From Charina bottae (taxonomy: Eukaryota; Chordata; Lepidosauria; Squamata; Charinaidae): a stretch of DNA of 64,000 bases. A model generated the notes under the pieces. It did no database searches. It had not been told where the DNA came from and saw nothing but the letters and a program-made list of their open reading frames with translations. How positions within the stretch are numbered: position 1 is the stretch's first letter; each line of letters starts with the position of its first letter. Of the stretch, positions 24,480 to 37,200 are shown piece by piece. The stretch is taken from positions 90,790,421-90,854,420 of the forward strand of contig JALMGJ010000005.1 in assembly GCA_023362775.1 (NCBI GenBank), given 5' to 3'. The position numbers were made by a program, and so were the translations under genes.

Positions 24480-24815
24480 TTGTGGTGGCTCAGTGGGTAA
24501 GACGCCAGGCTTGTTGATCGGAAGATCGCAAGTTCGGAGGTTCGAATCCCTAGCCCCGCGTGACGGAGTGAGCTCCCGCACTCGCCCCAGCTCTTGCCAA
24601 CCTAGCAATTTGAAAGCATGCAAATGCAAGTAGATTAATAGGTACCACTTCGGTGGGATGGTAACAGCGTTCCGTTTGCATCATGCCGGCCACATGACCG
24701 CGGAAGCGTCTTCGGACAATGCTGGCTCTTCGGCTAAGAAACGGATATGAGCACCGCCCCCTAGAGTCAGACATGACTGCACAAATGTGCGGGGGGAACC
24801 TTTACCTTTACCTTT
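24480..24815 (+). mobile_element. Sauria-type tRNA SINE
   Basis: It has A box GTGGTGGCTCAGTGGG, B box GGTTCGAATCC, the conserved CCAACCTAGCAATT body and a GGGGGGAACCTTTACC tail. Confidence 0.93.
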
Positions 24816-25564
24816 AACAGGTTACAGTGACTCACTGGTCTCTTGTACTCAGATGAGGCCAGAGCCAGACACTTAGATATACAATGTTGATCAAAGACAG
24901 TTTGAGCATGGGTATGCATTAATGGAGACCCCAGAAGATAGAATTGTGTTACAACTGATAAGAAAACAAGAAAATCACAAAAAAGACACAGGCATAAACA
25001 CAATACAGACACATCCTTGAAAGGCAACGTAGTACCTTTGATTTGCACCTTAATCCAAGGCTCTAATTGGTATTCTAACAAGCAGTTTCCGTATTTTACT
25101 GCAAAGAGAGATAAGGAAGCAGAGCAGCACGTATACTGTCTTCTCCCAAGGCATGAACTCCAAAATCAATTAGCTACTAACAAGCACAAGTGGCCAAGTG
25201 GCACACTAAAGAAAATTCCATTCTTAAAGTTTCTACAGGAGAGGTATACAAAAAGACACATATGAAACAAAGAAGCATATGACGACGTAATTAATTCGAT
25301 CTGAGCTCACGTTCCAACTCTCCACCTCTGTAAAAAAAGAAAGAAAAACCTAGCTGCTTAGATGAATCTTATTTCACACCGAATCTTGCATCCCAGAGCA
25401 GATCAAGTAGAATTGGGTTGCCGTCAAATGTCGGATTGCAAACTCAGATTGAAACACAACTGCTTTGCATGTCAAACTGCCAACTCAGATTGAATAAGAG
25501 CTGATTCTCGTTATGTCCTATACCCCATACTTTTAAAAACATGCTTGTTTGGGTTGCAGCTTTG

Positions 25565-25723
25565 GGGAGGAGGAGGAGGAGGAGGAGGAGGAGGAGGAGG
25601 AGGAGGAGGAGGAGGAGGAGGCGGCAGAGGAGGAGGAGGAGGAGGAGGAGGAGGAGGAGGAGGAGGAGGAGGAGGAGGCGGAGGAGGAGGAGGAGGAGGA
25701 GGAGGAGGAGGAGGAGGAGGAGG
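25565..25723. repeat. (GGA)n microsatellite, about 160 bp
   Basis: Nearly pure purine repeat with a few GGC/GCA interruptions near 25620 and 25678. It gives spurious poly-Gly, poly-Arg and poly-Glu frames on the + strand. Confidence 0.97.
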
Positions 25724-26565
25724 CAGAGATTAGGAAGGCTTAGGAACTGGAGTTGTGCAATTTAGTACAGCAATAACTGGCATCTATGGTAGACAGAGGT
25801 TGGAAGGAACATTGGTGGCAGAAAAGGAGAGGTGGCTCTGGTGGCAAAGCTTCAAGGAGAACAGACAGACAGGAAGGAAGGGCCCTCAAGCCAACTTTCC
25901 CCACTGGCTGTGTCCTTGCTGGGAAAACTTCTCATCTTTTACCCTTCAATTGCCACTAGATGGCAAGTACATTTCCGTTGATTTTTACCAAAGCAAGTGG
26001 GTGGGGAAAACTTTGATATTTTCAGCAAAACATAAGTGACGTTATATTTCTGCAGGCAAAATGAAGTTGCCAGTGTAGAGCAGTCTTTCCATTTTTAAAA
26101 TGCTGCATTGGGGCTAAATCAAAACTGATTGCACCCCAGGTGGCTATCAAATTTCATGAACCTCAAATGTGAGAGCTTGCACTGAGCTATATAGATCAGT
26201 GCCATGATTTGGTATATTCAGCTTCCACTATTCTCATCAATGGACTTTATTAAATGAGATTAACATGATAACTATTTTGCAAAAGAAGGGCAAATACAAC
26301 TATCCAACCATGGTAGGACTTTCCAAATTTACTTTGTTCTGGACAGCTTGTCCTGCAGAGGGATCGCAGCTAGCTGGGTCTCCGTTGGAAGAGCTGGGTG
26401 TGCCCCTTTTCCACTGGCTCTTCTTATGATTAAGACCAGAAGAATGTAGCGGAAATGAAGCTTGACCTCCAGCCATATTTAACAATTTTATCTAGAAAAC
26501 ACTGTGCTGAGAGCTATGTGCTATGGTGAAGAAGCTGGTCCTTTCCTGACCTTCCATTAACCTAG

Positions 26566-26607
<42 letters not shown>

Positions 26608-26940
26608 AGTTGGTTGCCCCAACTGAGCAATGCCTTTCTGAAACAGAAAAGAAGGAAAGGTGCAATTTAAAAGAAATGGAATCACTTCAGTCAATTCAGA
26701 AATATTTTGCTCACAAGCATAATAAACCCATAGGATGTACAAATAGGATGTACAAATAAGGCAAACCATTCTGAAACTGTTGCCAAGAAATCTGCTTCGA
26801 TTTGTCCATGTAGTCATCAGGAGTCAAGACCCACTCAAAGGCACACACATCTTGAACACATTGTTATTCCATGGAACATGTACTTGGGCTAGCAATGTTC
26901 TTAGTTAACGCCTTCATTCTCTCTCTCATTCATTTTTTTT
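25724..26940. other. Region upstream of the SFTPD coding exons
   Basis: It holds an (ATT)n run at 26566-26604 and a 3' fragment of the 4058-type SINE at about 26765-26855 (GTTGCCAAGAAATCTGC.. CAGGAGTCAAGACCC). The pyrimidine tract and CCAG acceptor of the first SFTPD coding exon close the region. No core promoter could be identified. Confidence 0.5.
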
Positions 26941-26944
26941 CCAG

Positions 26945-27150
26945 GTTCTATCACTCAGCAATGTTGGTGTTCCTGCTGTTTTATGCTTCAGTATCAGCAG
27001 TGTCATCACAATCGCCCCCAGTGCCAAAGCAAGTAGCCCAAAGCTGGAATGCTTGTTCCTTGGTGGTATGTGCACCAGCTGAGAAAGGGATACCAGGACG
27101 AGATGGCAGAGATGGAATTCAAGGATTAAAAGGGGAGAAGGGAGACCAAG
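26945..27150 (+). CDS. SFTPD: SFTPD coding exon 1 (signal, N-terminal cysteines, start of collagen)
   Basis: CCAG acceptor, 16 nt of leader, ATG at 26961. It ends GGAGACCAAG before GTCTGG, a weak donor but in phase 1 and matching the GEKGD(P/Q)G border of SP-D. Confidence 0.85.
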
Positions 27151-30100
27151 GTCTGGAAATAATGCTTCCTGGTGGTGTAAAATTCTCGGGGGTTGGCTTT
27201 CTGATCATACATTGAAAGAGGGATTTCCTTTCCTTGCATTTTCTCCAATGTATGTATGTATGTATGTATGTATGTATTATTCATATTTATACCCCGCCTA
27301 TCCCCTCCCTATCGGAGGACTCTAGGCGGCTTACAATTTTACAAATTCAATTATTAACAATTCATATATATTTAACAATGTTACAACCGCGCGCTTAGGA
27401 AAGGGGTAAGGGAACCGACTCTTGAAGTATTGGACTACATGTCCCAGAATACCTTGCTTCAGAGTCGGCTGCTGACGTCCTGGATGTTGCTGTTTGGGAT
27501 CCGTCGTCTCCGTTCTCCGTTCTCCGTTTCCGCCTCCATTCGCGAGGTCTTCTTCGCTCCGGAGGCGACCCCCGACAGGATGCCAGCAAATTGTCCCACG
27601 TGAGGTGGTACCCATTTATCTACTTGCAATTAGCTTTCGAACTGCTGGGTTGGCATTTATTCCTTTGGGGAAGTGAAGTGCATGCCAGCGGAAGCATAAA
27701 TTTGTGGGTAAGCTGGGCCACCCCTGTTCTCTACTCATTCTTCCCCTTCTCCACTTCTTTCTGTTGCTCCCTCTCCAGTTGGCTCTTAATAGAAAGAAAG
27801 AAACTTCAGGACAGAAATCTGGACTAATTACTTGTACGTTGTTTATGAAATTAAGCCAAGGGGCACATAAAACTAGGGTGGAGAATGTAGGTTGGCACAC
27901 CCCTTTTCTAGTCCTCCTGATTCCTTTTTTACCAATGCTACAACTGCTGATGATGACTGTACCTTATAAGTAGAAATCACTTCAGTGTACAAGTGTGGAA
28001 ACTTGGAATTGGGTAGAAAATAGGATGTACAAATCAGCCTCACCCTGTTCTCTTCCTTCAAGTGGCAGTTTGGAGGAGAATTGTATTTGCTTTGCCTGAA
28101 CAGAAGTGCAGCCCTGGATTGTATTGAAGAGCTGCCTTTGTGTTTAAGAGAACGTGGATACAGTTTTCCTTCAGGTCTCTGGCCGAAAATGCAAAGTTAG
28201 GGGAGAATAGATGGCATCTGAATTTTTCCATATATTTCATTAAACAGGGCTATAATCTCAGAGTTTGACCCTAAAAGTTTCATGTCATTAATCCCTGTTT
28301 CAAGTGACTCTGATTTAATCACCACACTCCTCTTCATAGGATTTAAAGAGGAAGGAAGGAAGGAAGGAAGGAAGGAAGGAAGGAAGGAAGGAAGGAAGGA
28401 AGGAAGGAAGGAAGGGATTTATTTGACTATATTTGCTCTTTTTTCTACCCCATATCATCAACTAAGTTCTGTGTAAAACTCTAAAACAATTCCCTTGCCT
28501 ACCAAGTATCCTGTTTTCTAGCTACTGTCAACAATAGGATGCAAACATGCAAGAGTTAAGAAAGAAAGAAAAAGAGAAGAGAATGTGGACTGCATCTGCT
28601 GTTTGGAAGGCCGATAGTTCAAGAATTGTCGAGATCCAATTGCAGGGAATAGCAGAACCTTGAAGTTACCCATCGGTGGTTAGCATCAGGATGGCCAAGT
28701 GGTGACAACTCAGAGAGCAAAAAGCTTTCCTTAATTTCATAGATATATCAAATCTCTATCTAAATTATAGTAATACTGGCAAGCATAGCCCATACACATA
28801 ATTTAGCTTCAGGCACGTCTCATGCATCTCTGTATTTGATGAATCATTTCTTCACTTCTGAAGTTGGCTAACTTGATGGAAAGTTAGAAGATTGGAGAAG
28901 AAGCCAGCAAAGAATTAACAGAGGAGGGGTTGGAAACAAACAAGCAGAATTAAAAGTGTAAGACAACCACCTTCCCATTCTGCGGAACTTTCTTAAATTT
29001 CTAAATAGGTGAAGGTGATTCAGGAAGTAATTTGAGTAGACCTTTCTTGCAAGGCCTTTAAGCTTCTTTTAATATAATTCCTCTCATGATTTAAGAACAC
29101 TGGGCCTTCCCTCACTGGATTTCTTTAGCTCCCATTATGCTCAACCAAAATGATCTTTGTTGCCTGGGATTATGGGAACTAGAGTCTAACACACTTAGAA
29201 CACAGCTTGTGGGAAAAAGCCAGGACAGTCATGATTTCAAGCATGTAAATCACAAAGGCACAGCAGATGAAGGAAGATGGGTGGGATACTGTGGCTTGCA
29301 TGAGGCAACTTTCAAAGCTGCCTTTCAGATATTACCTTGGCTAATTTAGAAAGAATTATGAACTAGATTTATATTTAAATTAGGTTTAAATTAGATTTAG
29401 ATTTAAAACCTACTTATCATTGTGCTGGGGCTCTAATACTGAATCTATATAATGTTCAGAGGTTTTTTTCCCCCTCTCTTTTAGTTTTTCCTGACCAGTA
29501 CTCATTCAATTTGATGAAAGGTTTCAATTCAATTTGATGCTTTCCAAATTAATTTCAACCAAGAAGAGAATTTCAGGGAAGTTCTTATGGGTCAGCTCTA
29601 AGACTCTGACACTTATTGACTTAAAGATGGTTAAGAGTTGGGTGTAGATGTTCTTTCTTTCTCTATGCATTCTTCTGTTCAACGGTCTGCAGGTTTCCTA
29701 ACTTCCCACACTTCTATTCAATTTCAACAAAGCCATCATACAGGAAGTTTTCCCACTGGAATTTTTCAAACTGGAGAGTCCGGGCAGCCAGAGAGGTTTC
29801 AGAGTCATGGGATGGTGTGTGAGAGAAAACAAGACCCACAATAGCCTCTTCTACCATGTCCACCAAAGAAGTCAGCTCAAAATCCACAAGAGAAATTTGA
29901 CAGAAATTCTCAAGCTCCCTGAGAGGGAAATTGGGGGGAGGGGAGACAAGATCTGAAGAAATGTGAGGACTTGCAAGAGAGATTCTGGGCAGCAAGTTAA
30001 ATTGATATTATTTCCTGGTCAGGAGTTAGGTAAAGCAAATCTCAGTGAAGACTGATATGGCACTTCTAAAGATCCGATGGCATGCGGAAGTGAAGGGGTG

Positions 30101-33100
30101 TGTGTGTGTGTGTGTGTGTGTATTTCCATTTTTCTTTTCATTAGTTTCTATCCAAGGGATTTATAGGTGAGAGGTAGAATCCTGCAGCCTTTGCAGAAAT
30201 GAAAATTCCTTGGATCTTTTACATCTCCCCACTTCCAGATTGCCCATAGCCATGGATATACCAGGGGCCAGAATGGTAAATGTATTGGTGGAGTTATTTT
30301 TACAAGCCAAGGGTTCCTTTTACCCTTTCTCTTCCCTATGGCCAATGGATTTGATTGATTATGTGCCATCCAGTCAGTGTCGACTCTTAGTGACCATATA
30401 GATAGATCAATTCCATGATGATCTGTCCCCAGGCCTTCCAATAGTACAGTTCCTCTGTAAGAGCGCCTGCTCTCTGGAACAAGGTTCCTCCCAAGAGTCA
30501 AACAGCCCCCACCCTACTGGTATTTGAACACAGGACTCTTCACCCAGGCCTTCGGAAAGGACGATTGACACTCCTTTACTTCCTTTTCCTTGTTCCCATC
30601 TGGATTTGTTTTCTTTGCCATCTTTGTTCCTTTGCTTTGTGTAGCTTTGTGTTTCTTGTATCATTATTTGTTTTAAAATGTTTTTAACAATTTGTAAACT
30701 GCCCAGAGTCACTGGGAGTTTGGTGGCATACACAATTAACTAATACTTATTATTATAATTACACCCAACACCACTGTAACTGAGTCCATTCACCTTGCTG
30801 CTGGTCTTCCTCTTCTCTTTCCTTCCAGCTTTCCCAACATTAGAGCCTTCTCCAGAGAGCTGGGTCTTCACAGGATGTGTCCGAAGCAGGATAATTTGAG
30901 CCTGGTCATTTGTGCCTCTAGTTAGAACTCCAGGTTGCTTTGTGGGGGTTGGATTTGATAGTTAGGTTTATTCTGTACAGGGTTAATCACTTCAACTTTT
31001 TCATGGACTACATAGATTTTCTCATCCTTGTATGCACTTTTCCCAAAGCACTTAACATTATCTAATTAATAATCCTTGCTTAAATTTGTTTAAAGGATTG
31101 CAAGGACCAAGAGGAATCCTTGGTCCTCCAGGAAAGATGGGGCCAGCTGGACCAGCAGGACAAAATGGGTCTCAAGGGAATAATGGACCAAAAGGAGATA
31201 TTGGAGAAATGGGTAAGATGCATCTTAGACCACATTTATTGTTTCCAGTTTTACAAAATACAATGTACAGCTTATTTACTGTATGATTGCACCTACCAAT
31301 AGTCACATTATTCTAACAAAGCAAATTCTTAGTGATATTATTTTTACCCTTCTTTTATTAGAAAGCCATCTCCATAGAGGGCACGTAGAATATTTTCCTT
31401 CGTATGCATCTGAGAAAGGTTAACAGAGCTGTCCAAAACATCGTGCCTCCCAACAGAGTATCAGGTTGCCCACCATTTCAGAAATAAAAATAGGAATGAA
31501 GATTTCAGCCTGAGCACACCTTATTCATTGCTGAATGGTCTTTTTCTCTAACGGTTCTACTCTGCTGAGGTAGAATACTGTCCATTCAAGTGTGCTCATC
31601 GGGGTTTAGTGTTAAGGGACTCTAAGGCTTGATGTTTAAGACGGGAGCACTACAGGCTGTATGGTCCTTCCAAGTTGCACATCCAGGAGAAACATAGCGC
31701 ATACTCAAATAGGCAGCAAGGTGATTATTTATATGAGTATGCCATCTTGCTGCCCATTTGTATATGTGCCAAGTTCTCCTGAATGTGCAACTGGGATAGA
31801 CCATAAAGTCCACAGTGCTCCCTTCTGAAACATCAAATATAAATTAAAGGGAGTTTGCTCTGTGGGTTTTGTTCAGTGTAGCACATGGAGGTGGAGTGGA
31901 GCATTTATTACTATTTATTTGAAGCGATACAGCCTGCCTAAATGTCTGCATAGAAAGACCAAAGTGAGTACCACTATGAGTGTAACGTCTTAGTGTTTAG
32001 GCTCTGTCCACTTAACAGATCCTAATAGTAAGTATCCTGCTGGAGGATTCCTGATGAAGCTTAGAGTCTAAGCTTAGAGTTCCCTAAATGACAAAATGGA
32101 TCCCAAATTTATGTAGTTAATTAATTGCTAGCATAAAGGAAAATATGGAATTGCTAACTGAAAAGATGCATTTCATTTCTTCCTTATCTGCCCCTGAAAC
32201 TTAGTTCATCAGAAAAGAAATGTGCGAATACATTCTTTTGAGCAAATGAGCAATGCATTTTGATTATAAACTGTGGTTGGGTTTTCTATTTTGGTCTGCA
32301 CGTTTTCACATTTTCATGTTGATTTTCGAAATTCAGTTGCAAAGCCAAATGGGATTGAAAGTGATTTGGATTCTCTTGTGCAAGATGTTTGGTCAATTTG
32401 AGTTTGTTATGTGGGAGGGAGGGACAAAATGTTCAAGATGGAAGCTGAAAGCACATTAAAAAGGGGCAGAGCTTCAATCACACTTTTTGTGTGTGTTTTT
32501 GACACTCCCCCACCCTCTGGATGCCCCTACTGTCATGTACCATTGAGTTACCTGATCAAAGCTTACTGACAGCCAGCTTCATTGCCCAGAGATATGTCTG
32601 GTCTGGATCTCCAATACTGTAGTTTATCTCTAATCTTACAGATTGAAGAAGTCTCAGTTCTATTATCTGCAGCTCCTGTTGACTGCAATGGATCATCGTA
32701 AGGCTGTTCTCCTTGGTACATCCCCCCTCTCTCTTTCTCTGCTCACACAGTTTATTTCATTTGATCAGGACCACGTGGAATTCGGGGTTTGCAGGGTCCT
32801 CCTGGAAATGTGGGCCCTTCTGGAGCAAAAGGTAACAGTGGCCCACAAGGTGAAAAAGGTGTCAAAGGAGAAATAGGTAAGCTTGTTTAATTAAGAGTGA
32901 TTGACTCCCTCTACTTATACTAGGGAATTCAATTAAAAATAATTATCAAAGAATAATGTAACAGCTCCAGGTCTTGTTTTTGCTGATTGTATAGAGCTTC
33001 TCCATCTTTGGTTGCAAAGTATATAATCAATCGGATTTAGCATATTAAAAAGCAGAGACATCACCTTGCCGACAAAGGTCCGTATAATTAAAGCTATGGT

Positions 33101-34261
33101 TTTCCCAGTAGTAATGTATGGCTGTGAGAGCTGGACCATAAGGAAGGCTGAGTGCCGAAGAATTGATGCTTTCGAACTGTGGTGCTGGAGAAGACTCTTA
33201 AGAGTCCCTTGGACTGCAAGGAGGTCAAATCAGTCAATCCTACAGGAAATCAACCCTGAATTGAAAACCTTGGAAGGACAGATAATGAAGCTAAAGCTCA
33301 AATACTTTGGCCACCTAATGCGAAGAGAGGACTCACTGGAAAAGACCCTGATGCTGGGAAAGACTGAAGGCAAAAGGAGAAGGGGACGGCAGAGGATGAG
33401 ATGGTTAGATAGCATCACCGATGTAACGAACATGAATTTGAGTAAACTCCGGGAGACAGTGGAGGACAGGAAGGCCTGGCATGCTATGGTCCATGAGGTC
33501 ACGAAGAGTCGGACATGACTAAATGACTGAACAACAACAAAATGTAACAGCTTATTCAATGGATTGATGGGGTTGTGTTCTTCAAACAGCAATTAAGAGA
33601 TCATTTGTAATGTCTCTCAGTCCATTTGTAATGTCCCAAAGGGATCTGCTGTTCAACCATCACAAGGAGATCAGAAAGATCAGTGCGGTTATCCAAGCTA
33701 CTGAGCATGGTCAAAGCAGCTTTTGGAATTCTAGCTCCTGTGTATTTCAACCCTTTTCAGGTAGTTAATAATACAGTTTAAATTTAGAAGAATTGTGAAA
33801 GAAGAAAGGGATCCTAAAATGGCCAGATGTTTGAAGTTAACTGTTCTTGCTCTTCCTATCTTTCATAATACTTCTGAATGTCTTGCCTCCAATCAAGCAA
33901 AATAATAGCAAGTCCATGAATCCCATTCTGTTCTTAGTTGCTAGATGAACCATCAAGCAATCCACTGACTCTTAGAAATAAACAGTATTTATCTTCTTAG
34001 CTTGCCTTCAGACACATGATGAAACTTCACTTTCTTGAAGACTGCATTAGCTGGTTCTATGATGGTGTAAACTGGGGGGGAAATCAAAATGGCTTGCTTG
34101 AATATTTGGTCTCAGTAGTCTAATACCACTTCAGACTGCTAAGGGTAGGTTCACAGAATAGCAAGTTCCTCTCTCCATAATGGAAATCTCCCTGCACATG
34201 GAAAACTAGCATGTCAGAGAACAGAATTGAAGCCTACCTCTATTATTACTACTACTACTAC

Positions 34262-34294
<33 letters not shown>

Positions 34295-37200
34295 TACTAC
34301 TACTACTACTACTACTATTTTCCCTGCCCAGCTAGTTGTCTACAGACAGAAACTGTCTAGTTTTTGCTTGCTTACTTATTTTATGTAGAGCATTAGTTTG
34401 GCTTCATGCAAACTGGTGGTTCATGTTAAAGGTTTCTCCAAGTAGTGTGACAGGCACATATCCAATACAGTGTTTAATAAGGCTGTGCAAAATCTTTGAA
34501 AGAAGTACTTTGCATCAGGAAGGGATATGCATAAAGCATCTTCCATGAATTATTAAAGCACCTGCATCAGCAACCCTATTTCTTCCTGTGGTCACACAGC
34601 AGTTTTGGGAGCACCTTCTGAAGCAGCCATGCATGTCCAGTAGCAGTCTTCCCCAAGTTACGTCTTCTTGACATTTTGGATAATACCTCCCATTATCTTT
34701 AGCCAATGGTCATGCTGGCTGTGGCTGATGAGAGCTTTAGCCTAAAATATCTGGACTCAAGTTAGAGAACATTGCTATTGAGATAAAATACCAATCAGAC
34801 ATTTGGCAAAAATAGAGCTATACTTTCTCTCCTGTGCATCTACACCTATTAGATCCTGCATCTAGATTTGAATTTGCATATGTTTATGGTGTTATGGGGG
34901 CTCGATGGCTCATTGGTTAAGATGCCAGGCTTGTCGATCAGAAGGTCACAAGTTTGAGACCCGAGTGCTGTGTGACGGAGTGAGCTCCTGCACTCGCCCC
35001 AGCTCTCGCCAACCTAGCAATTCAAAAGCATGCAAACGCAAGGAGATAAATAGGTACCACTTCCATGGGAAGGTAACAGCGTTCCACAGGTGTCATGCCG
35101 GCCACATGACCACGGAAGCATCTTCAGACAGCGCTGGCTCTTTGGCTAAGAAACGGAGATGAGCACCGTCCCCTAGAGTCGGACACGACTGTGCAGGGGA
35201 AAACCTTTACCTTTACCTTATGGTGTTATTAATAATTCTTAAACAAATACAGAGATAGATCTAACAGCCAAGAATTTGTGGGGCACATAAAACATTAAGA
35301 AAGCAGAAGCTTTAGGAGACAGTCCACTTCAACAGGTGCATCAGACACAAGCAATCTTACAGTCTCTATTTTTCTATGGTGCTGATTGCTTTTGTTGCAA
35401 TAACATAATGAGTCCAGTGGAAATAGATTTAGGAGATCAGTTTAGTCTTATGCAAAATGGATTAGATCAACAGGATAGCTGCCCTACTCTCTTATTGTCC
35501 ATTAACAAACTAGAAGTGCAAAGTAGAAATGACTTTCCCGTTTTGTGATCAGTATTTTTGCAAAGCACCTTTCATTTCAAGTGTTCTTTTCAACCCTCAA
35601 TATCACTGTAGGTGTAAAAGGAGCCCCTGGTCCTCAAGGTCCCGAAGGCAAAATAGGTGCCCCTGGTACAGTTGGGGCCAAAGGGTCATTTGGCGAAAAG
35701 GGAGCAAAAGGAGACATGGGAACCAAAGGTAAGTCATGAGGTCTGGTAAACTGCAGTTTGTTCAATTTAGAGCATTGCTTTGGCTGAGAAACACTTCCAT
35801 TGCAAAATCCTTGTGTTGTTCTGTTTTGCAAATAGGTTTACCCTACTCCCAGTTTCTGGCAGTGACAGGAAGCAAGAAAAAAAAAAGAGAAAGCTTTGAA
35901 ATTTAGACAAGGGGAAAGAAGAACTGAGAAAAAAATGGGTGGGGGTACTTTTAAAAAGAACAAATGGAGCAGGATGCAATCAAAGTCTTGCAAAAGATTT
36001 TCCATTCTTGCAAAACCAGAATGGAGAAATAGATGTTCTAGCTATGCAAAAAAAAAAAAGAGGAGGGGGATATATTTCTCCAGGCATAATCAAGAACTGG
36101 AGATTTGGGTGGGGTGGGGGGTGTTATGGTGTGTTGTACCCTGCCTCATGCAAAGGCCAGGCTACCTCATGCAAAGGCCAGTGGAAATCTATTGTAGAGA
36201 TTGGCTCTAAAGAAGCATTTTTACTAGGAAGGTTCAGAAATAACACAAGACCTTGACCATTTCTGCCAATATTTCTGGGTGCTTGCTTGCAGCATTAAGC
36301 CAGCTTTCCCTAGCTAAGGCTGACTGGAGAATTATGGGACTTGAAGTCCACACATAAGTTCTAGCAAGTGGCAGCACCTAACCGACATTGGCTGATCTCA
36401 AAAAGCTAAGCAGAGTCAGGCCAGGTAGTAGTTGGATGGCATCTACCAGGAAATCCCAAGGCTGTAGACTTGATTGAGAAGTTGGAAACAACCTCAGCAG
36501 GTGGCAGTGACAAACCAATCAGTACCTTTGCTGAGAAAGGTACATGAACATAGGAATTGACCTTGATTCAAAGGAGATTTAATCTAAAGAAAGTTAGGTT
36601 CCCACCACACTCATGCCCTCCTTATGAATGTCTTAAAATGGGTATTTATGAAGCCTTAAATATTCATACAGATAGGAAAGTAGGAAAACATAAATCTGAC
36701 TTGCTGGTGTGATCTCTCACAATAGGACTTCCAGGACCAGCAGGACCACAAGGGCCGATGGGGAAACCGGGTCCTCCTGGATCCAAAGGAGATAAAGGTT
36801 CCATTGGTGATAAGGGGACAAAGGGTGATAGTGGACTCTCAGGTAAGTGGGATGAATGTTGCCTGCTTGTTAAAGATTCATTTAACAAATTTTAGGAGAA
36901 CATTTCAAGTTGGTCCTTTTCATGTCTCTGTGAATCCCTTTCAGTGTCCTTTTTAGCAGGGATGTGGTTAATATTTGAGACCAAATGTGTTCCATGTTTC
37001 TACCAACCTTTTGTCACTAATGTATTAATGCTGGTAAAGGGGAGGTCCACCTATGTTTTCAGCAAGGAAAAGGCATGTGGGAAGGGAAGCCAATGTTTGG
37101 ATTAGTCACTTTATGCCACTGTCTTCCTATTCATGATGCTACAGTCCAATATCTTGCAGATTATGATCATCTTATTATCTCTTAGAGGTCAATCTTTTGA

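Noticed and set aside
25541..25765. Open frames coding for runs of Gly, Arg or Glu
   Set aside because: They come from the (GGA)n microsatellite read in three frames.
28349..28415. Regular GGAA array considered as a CRISPR-like array
   Set aside because: A simple tetranucleotide repeat without spacers in a vertebrate genome.
36372..36490. Functional 5S rRNA gene
   Set aside because: The start is deleted, the C box is degraded and a SINE body follows directly.
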